Positions 33,277 through 47,339 are shown, counted from the stretch's first letter. The stretch: DNA of 64,000 bases from Humulus lupulus (GCF_963169125.1 NC_084802.1:34170107-34234106); one strand, 5' to 3'. Notes: generated by a model not told the origin, from the letters alone. Made by a program: numbers and translations.

Positions 33277-36200
33277 ATGGCTTCTGTGCCTTCTCCTTAT
33301 CAGACTCACGTTCCTCTACCTTCCCACTCTGGTATTTTCATTTCTCATTTCTTATTTATCTGTTTGGATGCCGAGAAAATTTCGTTCAATCATAAATTAA
33401 CGTTCCATTTAGTTACTTTTAACCTGGGGCTACGATCGGTGTATCGGATCGTGTGATTGTTGTTATTACTAGCTGAGCAAAAGCGAAACTAGTAATTCGA
33501 ATTGGCATTCGATTTTTTTTCCTCTAGTTTCTCAGATTTCAAAACCGATGATCCACGATCGATTCAGTGGTTCTTATTTAGTTTCAGTTTATATTTCTTG
33601 AAGACTTGTGTGTATAGCTGGCCCTTGCTCAATTTCGTAGATTTTGATTTGAAACCGCTATTGCTACACTTTTTGTGAAAGTTTCGACCATTGTTTTCCT
33701 TTTCGAAGTAATTAATTGGTGATTGTGTTCTATTCATTGGTGGGTTTTACTTTACTCAGTTGTTGGTGCTTTCTAGTTTATTGTACTACTCACACACACA
33801 CACTCACCAGGTCAAGTCCCAACCACTAGCCTTAAGTGGCTAGCATTTTTTTTTAATTATTATTTATACTGGTTCAGCCTAATTGTTAGATAGTTGGCAA
33901 GGAAAATTCAATCCAATACTTCATTGGAGTGAATGATTGGCCTGAACACTCGACTTACCTCTTGTGAGTGCTAACTGGCTTATATTACGGCCCACCCGTT
34001 AAAGATTAGAGATTGTATTACTATTAGCAAGTGCAATAGAATAGTTAAGAAATTATACATAAATTTTTATTAGAAGGAAGTGCATTTAAATTTTAGGAAT
34101 TTTATAGTGTGTAACATGCTGGAATTGGTTAGATTAACATTTTTTGTTTTGTTTTGGATGAGGCGAATCTCAGAACTTTGCATTATTTTCAAGACATATT
34201 CACCTTTCCCTGTTTTGAGTTTGAGTTTTCTGGTGTATTACAGATGAGAAGTCTCCAAAAGCTGAGCCTCACATATCCGTGGTTCCCATTCACATTGTCA
34301 CCCATGCTTCTCAACTTCCTGTGGAGTTTCTGGAACCATCATCTGAAAGGCAGCTAGTCATTGGTTTTGATTGTGAGGGCGTTGATCTATGTCGCCATGG
34401 AAGTCTATGTATCATGCAGGTAAAAGCAACATAGTAGTTTCCATGTTCTTATTTTAAGGCTTGTATAAACATGTACTCAATTTATTTATTTATTTGGCAG
34501 CTTGCATTTCCAGATGCTATATATTTGGTTGACGCCATTCAGGGTGGAGAAATGCTTATAAAAGCCTGTAAGCCTGCACTTGAGTCTAGTTACATCACAA
34601 AAGTCATTCACGATTGCAAACGAGATAGTGAGGTGTCTAATTCATTTTACGAGAACATCTTAGCATGAGTGACACGGACATATTATCACACCATTCTTGA
34701 ATTTATTCTTTTTTGTAGGCACTCTATTTTCAGTTTGGCATCAAGTTAAACAACGTGGTGGATACCCAGGTGTGTCTCTGTTGTTACATATGCATGAAAT
34801 ACTTGGCGTCCTTTATTGACTTTAAGGATTTTGGAAGAATTTGCTGCTTGAAATGGTCTAATTTATTAGTTTCATTCGTGAAGATTAGTTTTTGTGTGTT
34901 TATACATAGTGTTTGGTTCGGATTGACAAGGAAATAGTGTAGAACTTCTTGTACTTTCATTTGAGCTCATCTGTCCATAAACATGCAGCTTGCTATGGTG
35001 GTTTTGGTTCATACTCGATAACTTCTATAAGATTGATTTGATAAATTAATAATGTTGTTCCATATTCCTCTGCTTTTGAACCTTTTTATGTACTAACTCA
35101 TTTAAGCTTTTTTTTTTCTTTTTTTCTTTTTTGCTAGTGCCCTTTTTTGTAGTTTTCCTTTCACTAGTATCAATATCAAGATAAACATTACTTATATTTG
35201 AAGCTTTCTTCATCTCTTTGTTACTTTATTTGTTTGCCAAGATGCTTTAGTAATTGTTTTTAATGTGGAGGAGCTATCTCAATCATTTAATATTTTATTT
35301 GCATTTTACTGGCTTTCAGATTGCTTATTCATTGATAGAGGAGCAGGAAGGGCGAGCGCGATCATTAGATGATTACATATCATTTGTTGGCCTCCTTGCA
35401 GATCCACGTTATTGTGGTATTATATTCTTGTAGAATTCATTTTTTATTTATTAGATGTATTCATACAGAACTCTCGATTGGTCTAGTTGCTATTTTGAAA
35501 GTAACTAGATATTGTAAATTTTGGTGCATCTTTTTGGCAGTGATCTGCCTCTATATTTTTTTTGATAACCGAGGGTATCAGGGGCCCCACCCCCACTAAT
35601 CCCTCGAGGCCCTGGCACTTGCAACTGGCATATTAACCGGTATTCGACCTTGAGACTGCCCCAGTGGCCCCAAGAGGTATTTAGACGCTCGTGGGGAATC
35701 GAACCTGGGATGGGTAAGATCCTCAAGTTCGCCCTTACCACTTGAGCTACCTCTTGGGGTTGTAATCTGCCTCTATATTGTCCATTTAACTCTTTCCATA
35801 TTATTGTTTCTTGTAACTTATTCTTCATCCTGTAGTGTCTATTGTTCATTGCCACAATATGTTTATTCAAGTTATTTTTTGACCTGGTGTTGGGTTATTG
35901 AACTTGGTTGTTTTGCATTTAATTTCACTTTATCAACATAATTGTTTTTTATCGTTGATTTTGAATGTAGGCATATCTTATCTTGAGAAAGAAGAAGTTC
36001 GTGTTCTTTTAAGGCAGGTTAGTTTCAACACCGAACTATTTTAGCAGAAAACGATATACCTTTTTACATCTGATTTTCATGGATATTGAAAACAGTGATA
36101 AGCAGGCAATCTCAATTTTCAGCTGTAGCTGTATTCCTTTTCTGCAAATATCTTTTGTGAGTTAATTATATTGATGTCTATAACACTACCTGTACAGGAC

Positions 36201-37071
36201 CCCAACTTTTGGACATACAGACCATTATCTGAGCTGATGGTCCGTGCTGCGGCAGATGATGTCCGTTTTCTTCTCTACATCTATCACAAGATGATGGGGA
36301 AATTGAATGAACGAACTTTGTGGTATCTTCAATTTCGCGGTGCCCTTTACTGTCGATGTTATTGCGTCAATGATAATAACTACTCTGATTGGCCATCTCT
36401 TCCTCCTATTCCAGGTTATTATAATTTAAACTGCCGCCACACCAATTACTTCTACAATTTTCTTTCAAAAATAGTCATTGAAGATTTTCTTTTTTATTGC
36501 TATTACACAATGCTCTTGAATTCTCCAGAAATCGGACTCAACCACTTTGATGGTTATTTTGGTTTGGATTTTAAATTTTCGTTAGTTTACAGTTGCTTTG
36601 AATGACACTGATTGTGATATGATTTACTCGTGTAGATAGCATAATAGTGGAAGGTAAGGCTCCTGAGGAAGAAATTCTATCGGTTCTTGATGTTCCTCCA
36701 GGAAAGATGGGATGTATTATTGGGCGTAGAGGAGCCACCATTTTGTTTATCAAGGAATCCTGCAAGTACGTCTCTCTCTATCTCTCTCTCTAGAAAGTAC
36801 CACTCCTTTGGTATTCCGCTCATATTTTTTATTGTTTATCTTTGGCAGCGCTGAAATTCTCATCGGAGGTTCAAGGGGCCCACCTGACAAGGTTTGTCCG
36901 CTCACACAGAACAAGTTCATGTTGTTTTAATTTGGAATGTTTCATTTCATGGCCAAAATCTTTATTTCTTTCTGTGTTATTTGTTGGTTTGTGTAGGTAT
37001 TCATCATAGGAGCCGTAAAGGAAGTGAGGAAAGCAGAAGCCATGTTAAGAGGAAGGATGCTGGACTTGTAG
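33277..37071 (+). CDS. 3'-5' exonuclease domain and KH domain protein (plant EXD-like), 10 exons
   Basis: Exons are 33277-33331, 34244-34419, 34501-34632, 34719-34769, 35320-35416, 35971-36017, 36198-36414, 36636-36765, 36849-36891 and 36997-37071. All introns are GT-AG and the phases join to 340 codons plus TAG. The N-terminal DEDD-type exonuclease fold shows motif I DCEGVD (D61, E63), motif II HDCKRDSEALY (D119), NNVVDTQ (D136) and motif III RAAADDVRFLL (D206/D207). All acidic residues are kept, so activity is plausible. A C-terminal KH domain (about 272-335) has the GRRG loop at 288-291, which binds single-stranded nucleic acid. Size and domain order match the Arabidopsis At2g25910-type protein. 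The substrate is unknown. No signal peptide or membrane segment is seen, so a nucleocytoplasmic RNA role is inferred. Confidence 0.92.
35558..35764 (-). mobile_element. tRNA-derived SINE in exonuclease intron 5
   Basis: The minus strand opens ACAACCCCAAGAGGTAGCTC. It contains box A (GTAGCTCAAGTGG) and box B (GGTTCGATTCC), and ends in a run seen as TTTTTTT on the plus strand. It is flanked by a perfect 15-bp target duplication, ATCTGCCTCTATATT, at 35543-35557 and 35765-35779. The layout resembles plant Au-type SINEs. It is 207 bp and sits in an intron antisense to the gene. Confidence 0.88.
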
Positions 37072-37422
37072 TGTGACCCATAAACACACTATTGTGTTTT
37101 CTTTATACACATTACTCCTTTATAAGGTGGAATTACCAACTCTGACAATTTGATTTTCTATTCTGTTCTTTTGGAAAATAATGAAGGATTATTTGCTTTT
37201 TAAATTGTGGGCTCTAATAGTGTACCAGCCAATAACAATAATTGTAGCATATAGATAATAATGGTACGTTTTGGCGCTTTGTAATGGATGTTTAGATTAT
37301 AGCACAAAAATGGTACTTAATCGCGTAGGGTGTTCGTGGCGTCGGTACATTTTGAGGCTATTTTAATAAATCACGTATTGATTCGAGTATGTTTTCAAAC
37401 CACACCGCAATATATATTTATA
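37072..37422 (+). other. 3' UTR and downstream flank of the exonuclease gene
   Basis: There are no open frames. AATAATGAAGG near 37180 and TTTTAATAAATCACG near 37363 are possible polyadenylation regions. Confidence 0.35.
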
Positions 37423-40400
37423 TGACTATAGAATATTTCTATTCCATATATTAAAATCAATTTGTTAAAACTAATTAAAAACACGTTCATTTAAAAACAG
37501 TATTTTTAGTTGTTGTTTAATCAATTTAATGCGATAGATTTCTTTATCTATACATTTACGTGTGTTCTGGGCCTTAAAATCTTGAAGATAGACGTCTGAA
37601 TGTGTTTTTCTAGCTGGGTATACAACCAGGTCCGAAGGACTCATTTTTCTGCAACCGGGTCAAATCGACCCGGGTAGATGTTGAAGAAGGTGGAAAAACG
37701 ACGTGTTGTTTTTCATCATGCAGCGCCAAAAACAACTCGTCGTTTGACGGGTTATACGACAACACTAAAGAGGGGAAAACGACATGACAGATTTAATAAA
37801 TTAAAAAATTCCGAAAATTACATTTTTTAATTTATTTTTGGAATTTCATTATTTTCTTGAATTTAATGCTTATTTAGACAATAAATTTTATTTTTTAATT
37901 TTTTGTCAATTTAATTAAAACATATAATTTTAGTAATTTATATGCTGTTTGGAAATTAATTAAAATGTGCGAATATTTGATTTTGGTGTATTTATTATAT
38001 ATATTTTCTTTATTTGTACAATATTAAATAATTGTGTTATTTTAATAATGTAATACTATTTTATTTTACAATTAAGTTTGTGCAACTATTTTATTAATCC
38101 ACCAAATCAATAAATTATTTTATTGTCTTATTTAGCATGATTTTTTTGTCATTAAGTGTATATATGAAGTTATTGTATTTATTTTCCTACATATAAATAA
38201 TTATGTTAATTTGTATGATTATTTTGTTATTATTCATGTAAAATTTATTTTTAGTATAATTATATTTAATGTTATATGTATGACTTCATGATTTTAAATA
38301 CGTTATATATTCCATTATTGTGCTAGATATATTTAGATTATATTCAAACATTAAGATAGATTGAATAATATTTAGCACATTTATATTCATAAAATATTCA
38401 CATTAATATTCATAAAATTTTAGGGTGAATAATACATAAACAATTTTGTGGTTAACATAAGAACATATGAAACTGAGACAAATGTTCAATCTAAGAGTTT
38501 TTAATGATCTTCGGACGACTACACTATGAGCACTACTCTCTGTGATTGCCTATTATGTTATAACGAAATTGTTCTTAGGTCTTCTTAGAGCCTAAAACAT
38601 AATGTCTAGTAAACCATATAATTTTAAATATCGAGGGAGTAGCCACATCATCTTTAATTATATATTAATCTGAAAGGATCACATAATGGACATGAATTGT
38701 GATTGATTATATAAGTATAATAATTTTACCTCATATAGATTTTATTATAGAGGAATTTTCTGGAATAGACAAATATTGTACAATATTAACATTTATACTA
38801 CTACACGGTAATTTAAACATTTTTACGGTATCAAAGTTTTCTTTTTCAAGCATACTACTTCTTCATCAACTCGTAAATGTAGGGGTCGACGTTCTCCTTC
38901 GAGATTCAACCACAGCAAAGAGGTCCAAGCAATAAGAAACCTCCATGGACGCCGGTGCGATCAAATCGGAAAGCAACACAACCTCGATCACTCGATCCAA
39001 AAAGGAAAAACAACATTCAATCTCGCAAAAAATGAAACAAAAAAACTGGTAATCAATGCTTTTAATTTTGTAAAACCATTCGGATTAAGGAATCAAGCGT
39101 TATCAAAATCTTCCCAACCAATTCGAATCTAAATCTAAAAAAATACAATTATCAGGTTAGTGGTTTTTTTATATCAATTCTCTAATCTATTCATCAAATT
39201 ATGCTGCATAATTGTTTATTCTCATTGTTTAATGACATTTGCATCTAAAGTTTGGTTGCTTTTTGATTATTTATGAAAATCTGGAAGGATTAAACACTAA
39301 ATTGAAAAATTGGGTAGTATTATGAGAACAGGGATGATATTTTACAATCTTAATTTAATCACCGTTGTTGTCGCGTTGTTGTTAGGTTGTGTTGGGAATT
39401 ATTGCAAATACGAAGACCTTGTACACTATTTTTGCAACTAAATTGCAACCCCGAAACAACACACATTCAACAACAGTGTCAAGTGTAGGAAGGCTACCCA
39501 CCCATGATGATTATATTTCTAATTTTTTGTTGTTGTTGTTATTAGTTGGTTCGAACAGATAGATTTAAATGAAACCAAGACATAATTGTTGATGACTAGT
39601 TATTGTTTCTAAATATTTGATGTTGTAAATTTGGTTGGAGGATATCGTTTTTCTAAATATTCTTGATGTTGTGTTATGTTATTGTAAGGTTGATGTTTAT
39701 AATTTTCTTTCTTAATAAGTTTATGATGTGTTGCTTTGGTATTGATATAATGTTGAAAAACTAAAATTGGTACAGAAAATTAAATTATAACAGCTTATAT
39801 CATAAATTATAGATAACATTTTGACAAAAATAACAGGTCAAAGGAATCTTAATTTTGGATAAAATCAAGTTTAGGTCCCTCCTTTTTGGATATCTTTCTC
39901 TTTTGTAAATCCATCATCAAAATCTTGTTCATTATTAAGGCCATGTACCTCCTCAATCTTCCCATCAAATATTCACAAACCATAGACATATTTATAATGG
40001 AGACTTTAAAACTTTTCCAAACTTGTCATTCTTCTTTTGAATGTGAGGAGTAGCTTCAACCTTAATAATTGGTTGGACAACATCACGCATACCAGCATCA
40101 ACCTCAGAGCAACTCGATTACAACGATATAACAACAAAAAAGAAAATAAGAAATCACACAACAATCATACATAAACAACACAACAACATCAAAACAACAG
40201 TCCAACAACAGATCAAAAAATAAGAAATTAGTTTTGCTCACATTAGCTCCTGTGCTTCCTTGAAGCCAATCTGGTGTGCACACTAGTGCCTACACTGTTT
40301 TAACTCCGAGTATTTCTTTACAGAAACGTTGACACTCAAGCTTAATACTACGATAAATATGAGTAATGGTACTCATGTTTATGCATATCCCATATTGTAG

Positions 40401-41389
40401 TTTTGATGGGAGAGCATGCACGAGGACAAGTGTCCATGTAATGTGTCTGTCATGCAAAGGACTCGAGAGCTACATAGTGAGCAAGGATGAGAAAGTATGC
40501 ATCCTTGTCGTTTAGTAGTTTATCCTTATCTTATTTGTGTTTACGATTTCTTTTTGAAATCGACTAGTTTTCCATGAGAGATGATATAGATATGTGCGTT
40601 TATGAACTTTTGGAGGTTCAATAAAGAAAAAAAGGTGAACTTTTGATATTTTCAATGCAAGATTGGCCAAAAAGAACCACATCCGACTTTTTTGAGTAAA
40701 TATTATAGCAAATATAAATAAATCATTCCACTGACATTTTTTTCTTTTAATAAAAAAACAACATAAACAAATTAAAAAACAATAAAAGAAGACAATGATC
40801 AAAATATGGAGTACAACCTATAAAACAGCACAAGAAAGCAAAAGTAAGTACAAAATGCATAGGAAAATGAGCCAAGCAAAAGTGTAAGAAATAAAAAAAA
40901 TAAATAAAAAATAGAAAAAAAAGATAAAAAAATGTTACACCCGAATGGGTAGACAAAACAATATAATTAAAAATAGAAAAACAATAAAGTCATATAAAAG
41001 AAAACACAAAATAGTAAAAATATAAAAAATAGCGCCTAACAGTAAAAATGTGGCTAATTTGGGTATTTTGTGTAAAAATCACATAAATTTATATAATTGA
41101 TTAGGATAATATATTAAATTTATTTTCTTAATTTACCCACAGGAGTTATGATAATTAATTTAATAATTTTATCATAAAGTTTAATTTAGATAGAAATATC
41201 AAACCTTAATGAACTTAAATAATTTGTTTGAATAATCTATCATAATGTACATCCAATTTTATTAAATTAAAATTTAGCCCACAGATAATTTTTGTTTAAT
41301 AAAATTTCATCTTTCAGCATGTTATACATTGGTAAAACATGACTTCATTAAACCTCAATCTTTAGAAATCTAAGTTTGTAATCATATTC
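37423..41389. other. Intergenic with traces of mobile DNA
   Basis: A 65-bp piece at 37423-37490 resembles the start of the copia LTR at 45771 (AGAATATTTxTATxCxATATATTAAAATCAATTTGTTA), so it could be a relic of the 5' LTR. Further right are GC-richer patches at 37620-37790 and 38885-39000. At 39360-40230 the DNA is rich in AACAAC/GTTGTT phrases. Nothing codes recognisably; frames at 40512-40956 are low-complexity. Confidence 0.4.
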
Positions 41390-44300
41390 ATGCAGCTTCT
41401 TAATCCTCCTCTAGTTTCGCTGAAATCCTTACCAAAACACTTGAGCTTAGGGTTGATAATTTCAAAATTTGGAAGGAACGAGTTCTTCTTCACTTAGGCT
41501 GTGCCGACATGGACTACACAATCAGGAATGACGAACCTGCTGCAATCACTGCGACTAGCACTACTGCTGAGAACGCACTATATGAAAAATGGGAGCGATC
41601 CAATCGCCTCAGCATAATGATCATTAGGTCCAGGATCCCTAAGGGGATGCGTGGATCATTGGAGCAACCTGAGAGAGTCAAAGACTTGATCAAAATGATT
41701 GATGAGCAGTTTGACACTTCGAACAAACCACTTTACAACAACCTCATCCACCAGTTTTCATCAACAAAGCTCACTGGTGTCAAAGGAGTTAGAGAATATA
41801 TCTCAAAGATGAGGGACATTTCTGCTCAACTGAAGAAGCTCAATGTAGTCATTCCTGAAACCTTCCTGGTCAACTACATCCTTAACAATCTTCCACCTCA
41901 ATAAGAGCCTTTCAAAATTTCCTACAACACACATAAGGACAAATGGAGTATCAATGAACTGATAATCATGTGTGCTCAAGAAGAAGCAAGGCTCTTACAA
42001 GAACAAGGTGAAAGTGCTCACATGGCCATCCAAGGAAAGAAACGCAAACCATCCAAGAAGGACAAGGGGAAAAATAAAGTGCCTCCCCAAGGCGAAATAA
42101 AGAAGGATTCCATCAAGTGTTTTTTCTGCAAAAAGAAGGGACATGCGAAAAAGGAATGTGCCAAGTTCAAGAAATGGATGGACGACAAAGGTAATCCAAT
42201 TTCATTCGTATGTTATGAATCTAATATGGATAATGTTAATATTAACACATGGTGGATTGATTCTGGATCAACAATTCACATTTCAAATTCCTTGCAGGGT
42301 TTACAAAACCTAAGGAAGCCAGTGGGAAGTGAGCAAAGCATCTTATTCGGAAACAAGATAGGCTCACATGTGGAAGCTATTGGAACGTGTCATTTAGTTT
42401 TACGTAGCGGTTTTATTTTAAAGTTAGACAAGACTTTTTATGTACCAAGTTTCTCTAGAAACTTGATTTCAGTTTCAAGACTCGTGCCTTTTGGATTTTT
42501 CTTTACATTTTCAGACAAATCTTTTACTTTATATAATCAATCTAAATGTGTTGGAAATGGTGCTTTGTCTGATGGCTTTTACTGCCTTAATTTACAAAAC
42601 AATACCGCTTATAATACTATGCATGTTCACACTGGCAATAAAAGATGCGTTATGAATGAGAATTCTTCTACATTATGGCACTGGAGATTGTGACATATTG
42701 ATAAAATTAAAAGATTAGTGAAAGATGGGGTACTCAATACCTTAGATTTTACTGATTTTGTACTTGTGTGGATTGCATTAAGGGAAAGCATACCTCCAAG
42801 CCTAAGAAAAGTGGTGTCCATAGGAGTTCCGAATTATTAGAAATCATACATACCGATATATGTAGTCCGAATATGGACTCATATGGTCAGAAATACTTCA
42901 TCTCCTTCATAGATGATTACTCACGCTACATGTATATGTACTTACTTCATAACAAAAGATAAGTGTTAGATGTCTTTAAGATATTTAAAGCTGAAGTAGA
43001 GAAACAATGCATCAAGCAAATTAAGATAGTGAGATCAGATAGAGGTGGATAATATTATGGTAGATACACTGAAAATGGACAAGCACCTGGCCCTTTTGCA
43101 AAGTTTCTTCAAGAAAATGGGATTTTTGCTCAATATACCATGTCCGGTACACCCGAGCAAAATGGTGTTGCAGAAAGGAGAAACTGAACATTGATGGACA
43201 TAGTGCGGAGTATGCTTAGCAATAACCCTAATCTTCCTAAATCCTTGTGGAGTGAAGCTCTAAAGACATTCGTGTACATATTAAACCGAGTTCCAACCAA
43301 GGCAGTCTCAAAAACTCCTTTTGAATTATGGAAGGTTGGAAACCGAGTTTGCAACATGTACACATTTGGGGATGCTCATCTGAAGTTAGGATTTACAATC
43401 CACAAGAGAAGAAATTGGACCCAAGGACCATAAGTGGATACTTTATTGGATACGCTGAAAGGTTTAAAGGTTACAAGTTTTATTGTCTATCTCATAGCAC
43501 TAGGATTGTGGAATCAAGGAATGCCAAATTTCTTGAAAATGTCTTGATTAGTAGGAGTGATCAATCAAAGGACTTAGAATCTGAGAAAGATCCTTTAAAA
43601 CCATCCACCTCAAGAGCAAGATTGATTGTGGTTCATAACACCCTTGAAGTCCAAATGGATGTTGAGCCACCACAACCAATTGTTGAAGATCCATAAGTTA
43701 ATGATGCAGTTCAAATGGATCAAGTTGTTTAGGAATTGCCTATAATTGTTGAACAACAAGCTGAACCACTTGCTCCCCAAGAGCCTACTGGTGTAGCCTT
43801 AAGAAGATCCACTAGGACAACAAAATCGGCAATACATAGTGACTGTGTTGTGTATTTGCAAGAATCTGACTATAATATTTGAGCCGAAAATGATCCAGAA
43901 ACGTTTTCACAAGCTATGAATAGCAAAGAATTGGAACTGTGGTTCAATGCCATGAATGAAGAAATGAATTCTATGAAGAGCAACGGAGTCTGGGATCTTG
44001 TTGAGTTGCCTAATGGGGCGAGGGCTATTGGGTGTAAATGGGTCTTCAAAACAAAGAAAGACTCATTAGGCAACATTGAGAGACACAAAGTGAGACTCGT
44101 TGCTAATGGATTCACTAAAAAAGAAGGAATTGACTACACATATACCTTTTCTCTGGTATCTAAGAAAGATTCCCTAAGAGTTATCCTGGCATTAGTTGCT
44201 CATTTCGATTTAGAGTTGCAGCAGATGGATGTGAAAATTTCTCTCCTGAATGGTGACCTAGAGGAGGAGGTATACATGAAACAACCAGAATGATTCTCCT

Positions 44301-45467
44301 CTAGTGATGGTGAGCATTTGGTATGCAAGCTTAAGAAGTCCATTTATGGTTTAAAACAAGCATCCCGCCAATGGTATTTAAAATTCCATGATGTCATCTC
44401 TTCCTTTGGATTTGAAGAGAATATCATGGATCAATGTATATACCAAAAGGTCAGTGGGAGTAAGATTTTTTTTCTTGTTTTATATGTGGATGATATTCTT
44501 CTTGCAACCAATGATAAGGGCATGCTACATGAGGTGAAGCAATTTCTCTCAAAGAACTTTGAGATGAAGGATATGGGTGATGCGTCTTATGTCATTGGCA
44601 TTAAGATCCATCGAGATAGATTCAAAGGTATCTTAGGCCTATCTCAAGAAACCTACATTAACAATGTTTTAGAGAGATTTCGAATGAAAGATTGTTCACC
44701 AAGTGTTGCTCCTATTGTTAAGGGTGATAAATTAAATTTGAGCCAGTGTCCAAAGAATGATTTTGAAAAGGAAGAAATGAAGAACATCACATATGCTTCT
44801 GTTGTTGGAAGCTTAATGTATGCTCAGGTGTGCACAAGACCCGGCATTGCCTTTGCTGTCGGAATGTTAGGAAGATTTCAGAGTAACCCGGGGTTAGACC
44901 ACTGGAAAGCTGCAAAGAAATTTATGAGGTACCTTCAGAGTACTAAGGATGACAAACTCATGTTCAGACGAACCAACAACCTGGAAGTAGTTGACTACTC
45001 AGATTCAGACTTTGCCGGTTGTACTGATTCACGTAAATCAACCTTTGGTTACATGTTTATGTTTGTCGGTGGAGCTATATCATGGAGGAGTAACAAACTG
45101 ATCTTGACTGCTACGTACTTCTACTATGGAAGTCGAGTTCGTTTCATGTTTTAAAGCTACATTGCATGGTGTATGGCTAAAGAGTTTCATTTCAGGCCTT
45201 AGAGTTGTAGATTCCATATCTAGGCAATTGAGAATGTTCTGTAACAATTCAGCTGTTGTATTCATGGCTAAGAACAACAAAAGTGGTAGTCGAAGCAAGC
45301 ACATCGACATAAAATACTTAGCCGTGAGAGAACGTGTTAAACAAAATAAAGTGGTCATTCAACACATCAGCACTGAATTGATGATTGCTGATCCTATGAC
45401 GAAAGACTTGCCGCCTCGTAAATTCAAGGATCATGTAGTGAACATGGGACTTGGTTCCCGTATGTAA
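41390..45467 (+). pseudogene. Copia gag-pol, nearly complete but decayed
   Basis: Gag appears from LELRVDNFKIWKERVLLHLG (41430-41500). The zinc knuckle CFFCKKKGHAKKEC is at about 42118-42160. Protease WWIDSGSTIHIS is near 42250. The integrase has FISFIDDYSRYMYMYLL near 42900 and SGTPEQNGVAERRN near 43143. Reverse transcriptase runs from NGVWDLVELPNGARAIG (43985) to YVDDILLATND (44480), and RNase H has DYSDSDFAGCTDSRKSTFG near 44990. The order protease-integrase-RT-RNase H is diagnostic of Ty1/copia. At least three frameshifts (about 42750, 43390 and 45110) and many stops (41902, 42691, 42961, 43187, 43694, 44291 among them) inactivate it. The Gag start codon is not clear. Confidence 0.88.
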
Positions 45468-45758
45468 ATTTATTATACAAACTGAAGTTATTATCAATGC
45501 AACTCTTATTTTGATGTTTTCTCGTATTTATGCGCATTTTAATTTTATTTGAGAAAATTCTATAGGACTTGAATGAACATAGAGTTTATTCGCTTAAGTA
45601 CATAGCCACGTAAAGTACATTGTTATGTAATAAATATATTGTAATACATGGAAGATAATACTCGACATAAAAAAGAGGATATATCGCCATGATTCATGTG
45701 TTTATTATCTAACAAGGATAATCGTTGGGCTTAAGTTATACATTAATTAAATGTTGAT

Positions 45759-46212
45759 CAAGTGGGAGAATGTTAGAATATTTTTATACGATATATTAAA
45801 ATCAATTTGTTACAACTAATTGATTTTTTATTCATTTAATATATCAAAATTAATGGTCAACATTTATCTGTTAAACTCAATTTGAATTTCCTAATTATAT
45901 GGAGGGAATATCTCAACCTCTGTAACTGTGGCAGAGACTTTGATGGTAGGTCTCACTTTATAAATATAGAGTACCGGTCCCCAAGCTCACTGCTCATTCT
46001 GACTTTCAGGAACTCCATCTAAAGAGTTAGTGAGAGTTTGGAAGTCCGTGTACTCGTTCTAATTTCTGATTTGTGTGTTTGATCGAAATTATCAATAGTA
46101 ATAGCTAAAGGTATATATATTCGATCATCTTCGTATAAGTTCAATCTATATATATATATTAATTCTGCTTATATAAAATTATTCATATGACTATATTTTA
46201 TTCACTCTAACA
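45759..46212 (+). mobile_element. Copia polypurine tract and 3' LTR
   Basis: The tract AAGTGGGAGAA (45760-45770) is followed at 45771 by TGTTAGAATATTTTTA. The LTR ends ..CACTCTAACA at 46212, about 442 bp. A TATAAATATAG box lies at 45960-45970. No intact 5' LTR exists for comparison. Confidence 0.75.
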
Positions 46213-47339
46213 CACAAATCAAATTGCAGTGATTGACTAAAGTTTGAAATATTAAAAAAATTCAGCAACATTTAATATTCATGCCATTTTTAGTGTAATT
46301 ATAAAGATACATTATGCTCATGAATATTACGGAAAATTATATATTTCAACATTAAAACTTTAGTTTAGTGTTGAACTATTATATTTAATTATATATCATG
46401 AATATTACATTTTTAGCAAGTCTTTTCTAGAACAACATTTTTATTTAATGTTCAAATTATCAATATTTTATTATACATTACATTCAGAATCTATAAACTA
46501 AAATTTTGTGTCCATGCAAAACGGAACAAAATTAAAATTTTGAAATATATATTTAAATTTGATATTTTTATAAAGACATGGCACCAATTTGAACAACAAT
46601 TACAAAATATCAAATGGCACTTTAGGAGAAATACAATTCACAATACACAACCAGAGTTTAAAATTGCATGATGCAGTGCAAGTGATTTAGGTGGTGGTTT
46701 GGCAGTTTTTTTGTACACCAGTACTTAACGCCACTCTTTTCGTTCAAGGACAAGAAACCTCAATTTGAGTTTTTGACAAAAATATAGCCAAAGCCAACGA
46801 CAATGCATGCTGGTCCTGGTCACTTGGATTCCAAATACCATTTCAGACTATCTCATCCTCTTTTTTATCTTTTCCAAATAGAATCACCTTTTTCCAATTG
46901 CCTCAATGTTTCTAAACCTATAATAGTAGTCAGCAAATCATAACCCACCCATTTTATCATTAAAACTAAAAGAGATAACTGCTCTCCGCGCAATCTTTTA
47001 TAATTATTAAAAATATATATATTTTAAAATATTTTTTTATTTTTTGGGAGATTGTAGGAGTAGTGATTCATTTTCACTATACTCGTACAACATGCTTTTT
47101 ATATGGACACGTGAATGTATCTTGACCATCTACTCGTACAACATGCTCTTTATATGGACACGTGAAGACATCTTGACCATAATTTTTTTTATTCATGATG
47201 GTGTTCAATGTTCATTATATAGTGAACCTCCTGTAGATTTTTGAAAAATTCTGACAAATTAAAGTACCGAAAACAAAATTTAAAAAGCTTGTTATACATG
47301 TACTTTGATTTATTTATGTATTTACTATTATTATTATAT
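46213..47339. other. Intergenic AT-rich stretch
   Basis: No gene is seen. It holds a tandem duplication of about 50 bp at 47080-47180 (ACTCGTACAACATGC.. repeated, including TATGGACACGTGAA). Confidence 0.45.
47080..47180 (+). repeat. Two-copy tandem repeat, about 50 bp
   Basis: The unit from ACTCGTACAACATGCTTTTT to CTTGACCAT occurs twice in a row with few differences. Each copy contains the palindrome GACACGTG-like core ACACGTG. Confidence 0.7.

Noticed and set aside
33780..33850. (CA)n and nearby text in exonuclease intron 1 as a SINE
   Set aside because: No A/B box pair or target duplication could be made out.
35505..35870. 121-codon minus-strand frame in exonuclease intron 5
   Set aside because: Created by the SINE; no protein family.
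40512..40956. Hydrophobic minus-strand frames
   Set aside because: Poly-Phe/Leu products of A-rich DNA; no signal for a real membrane protein gene.
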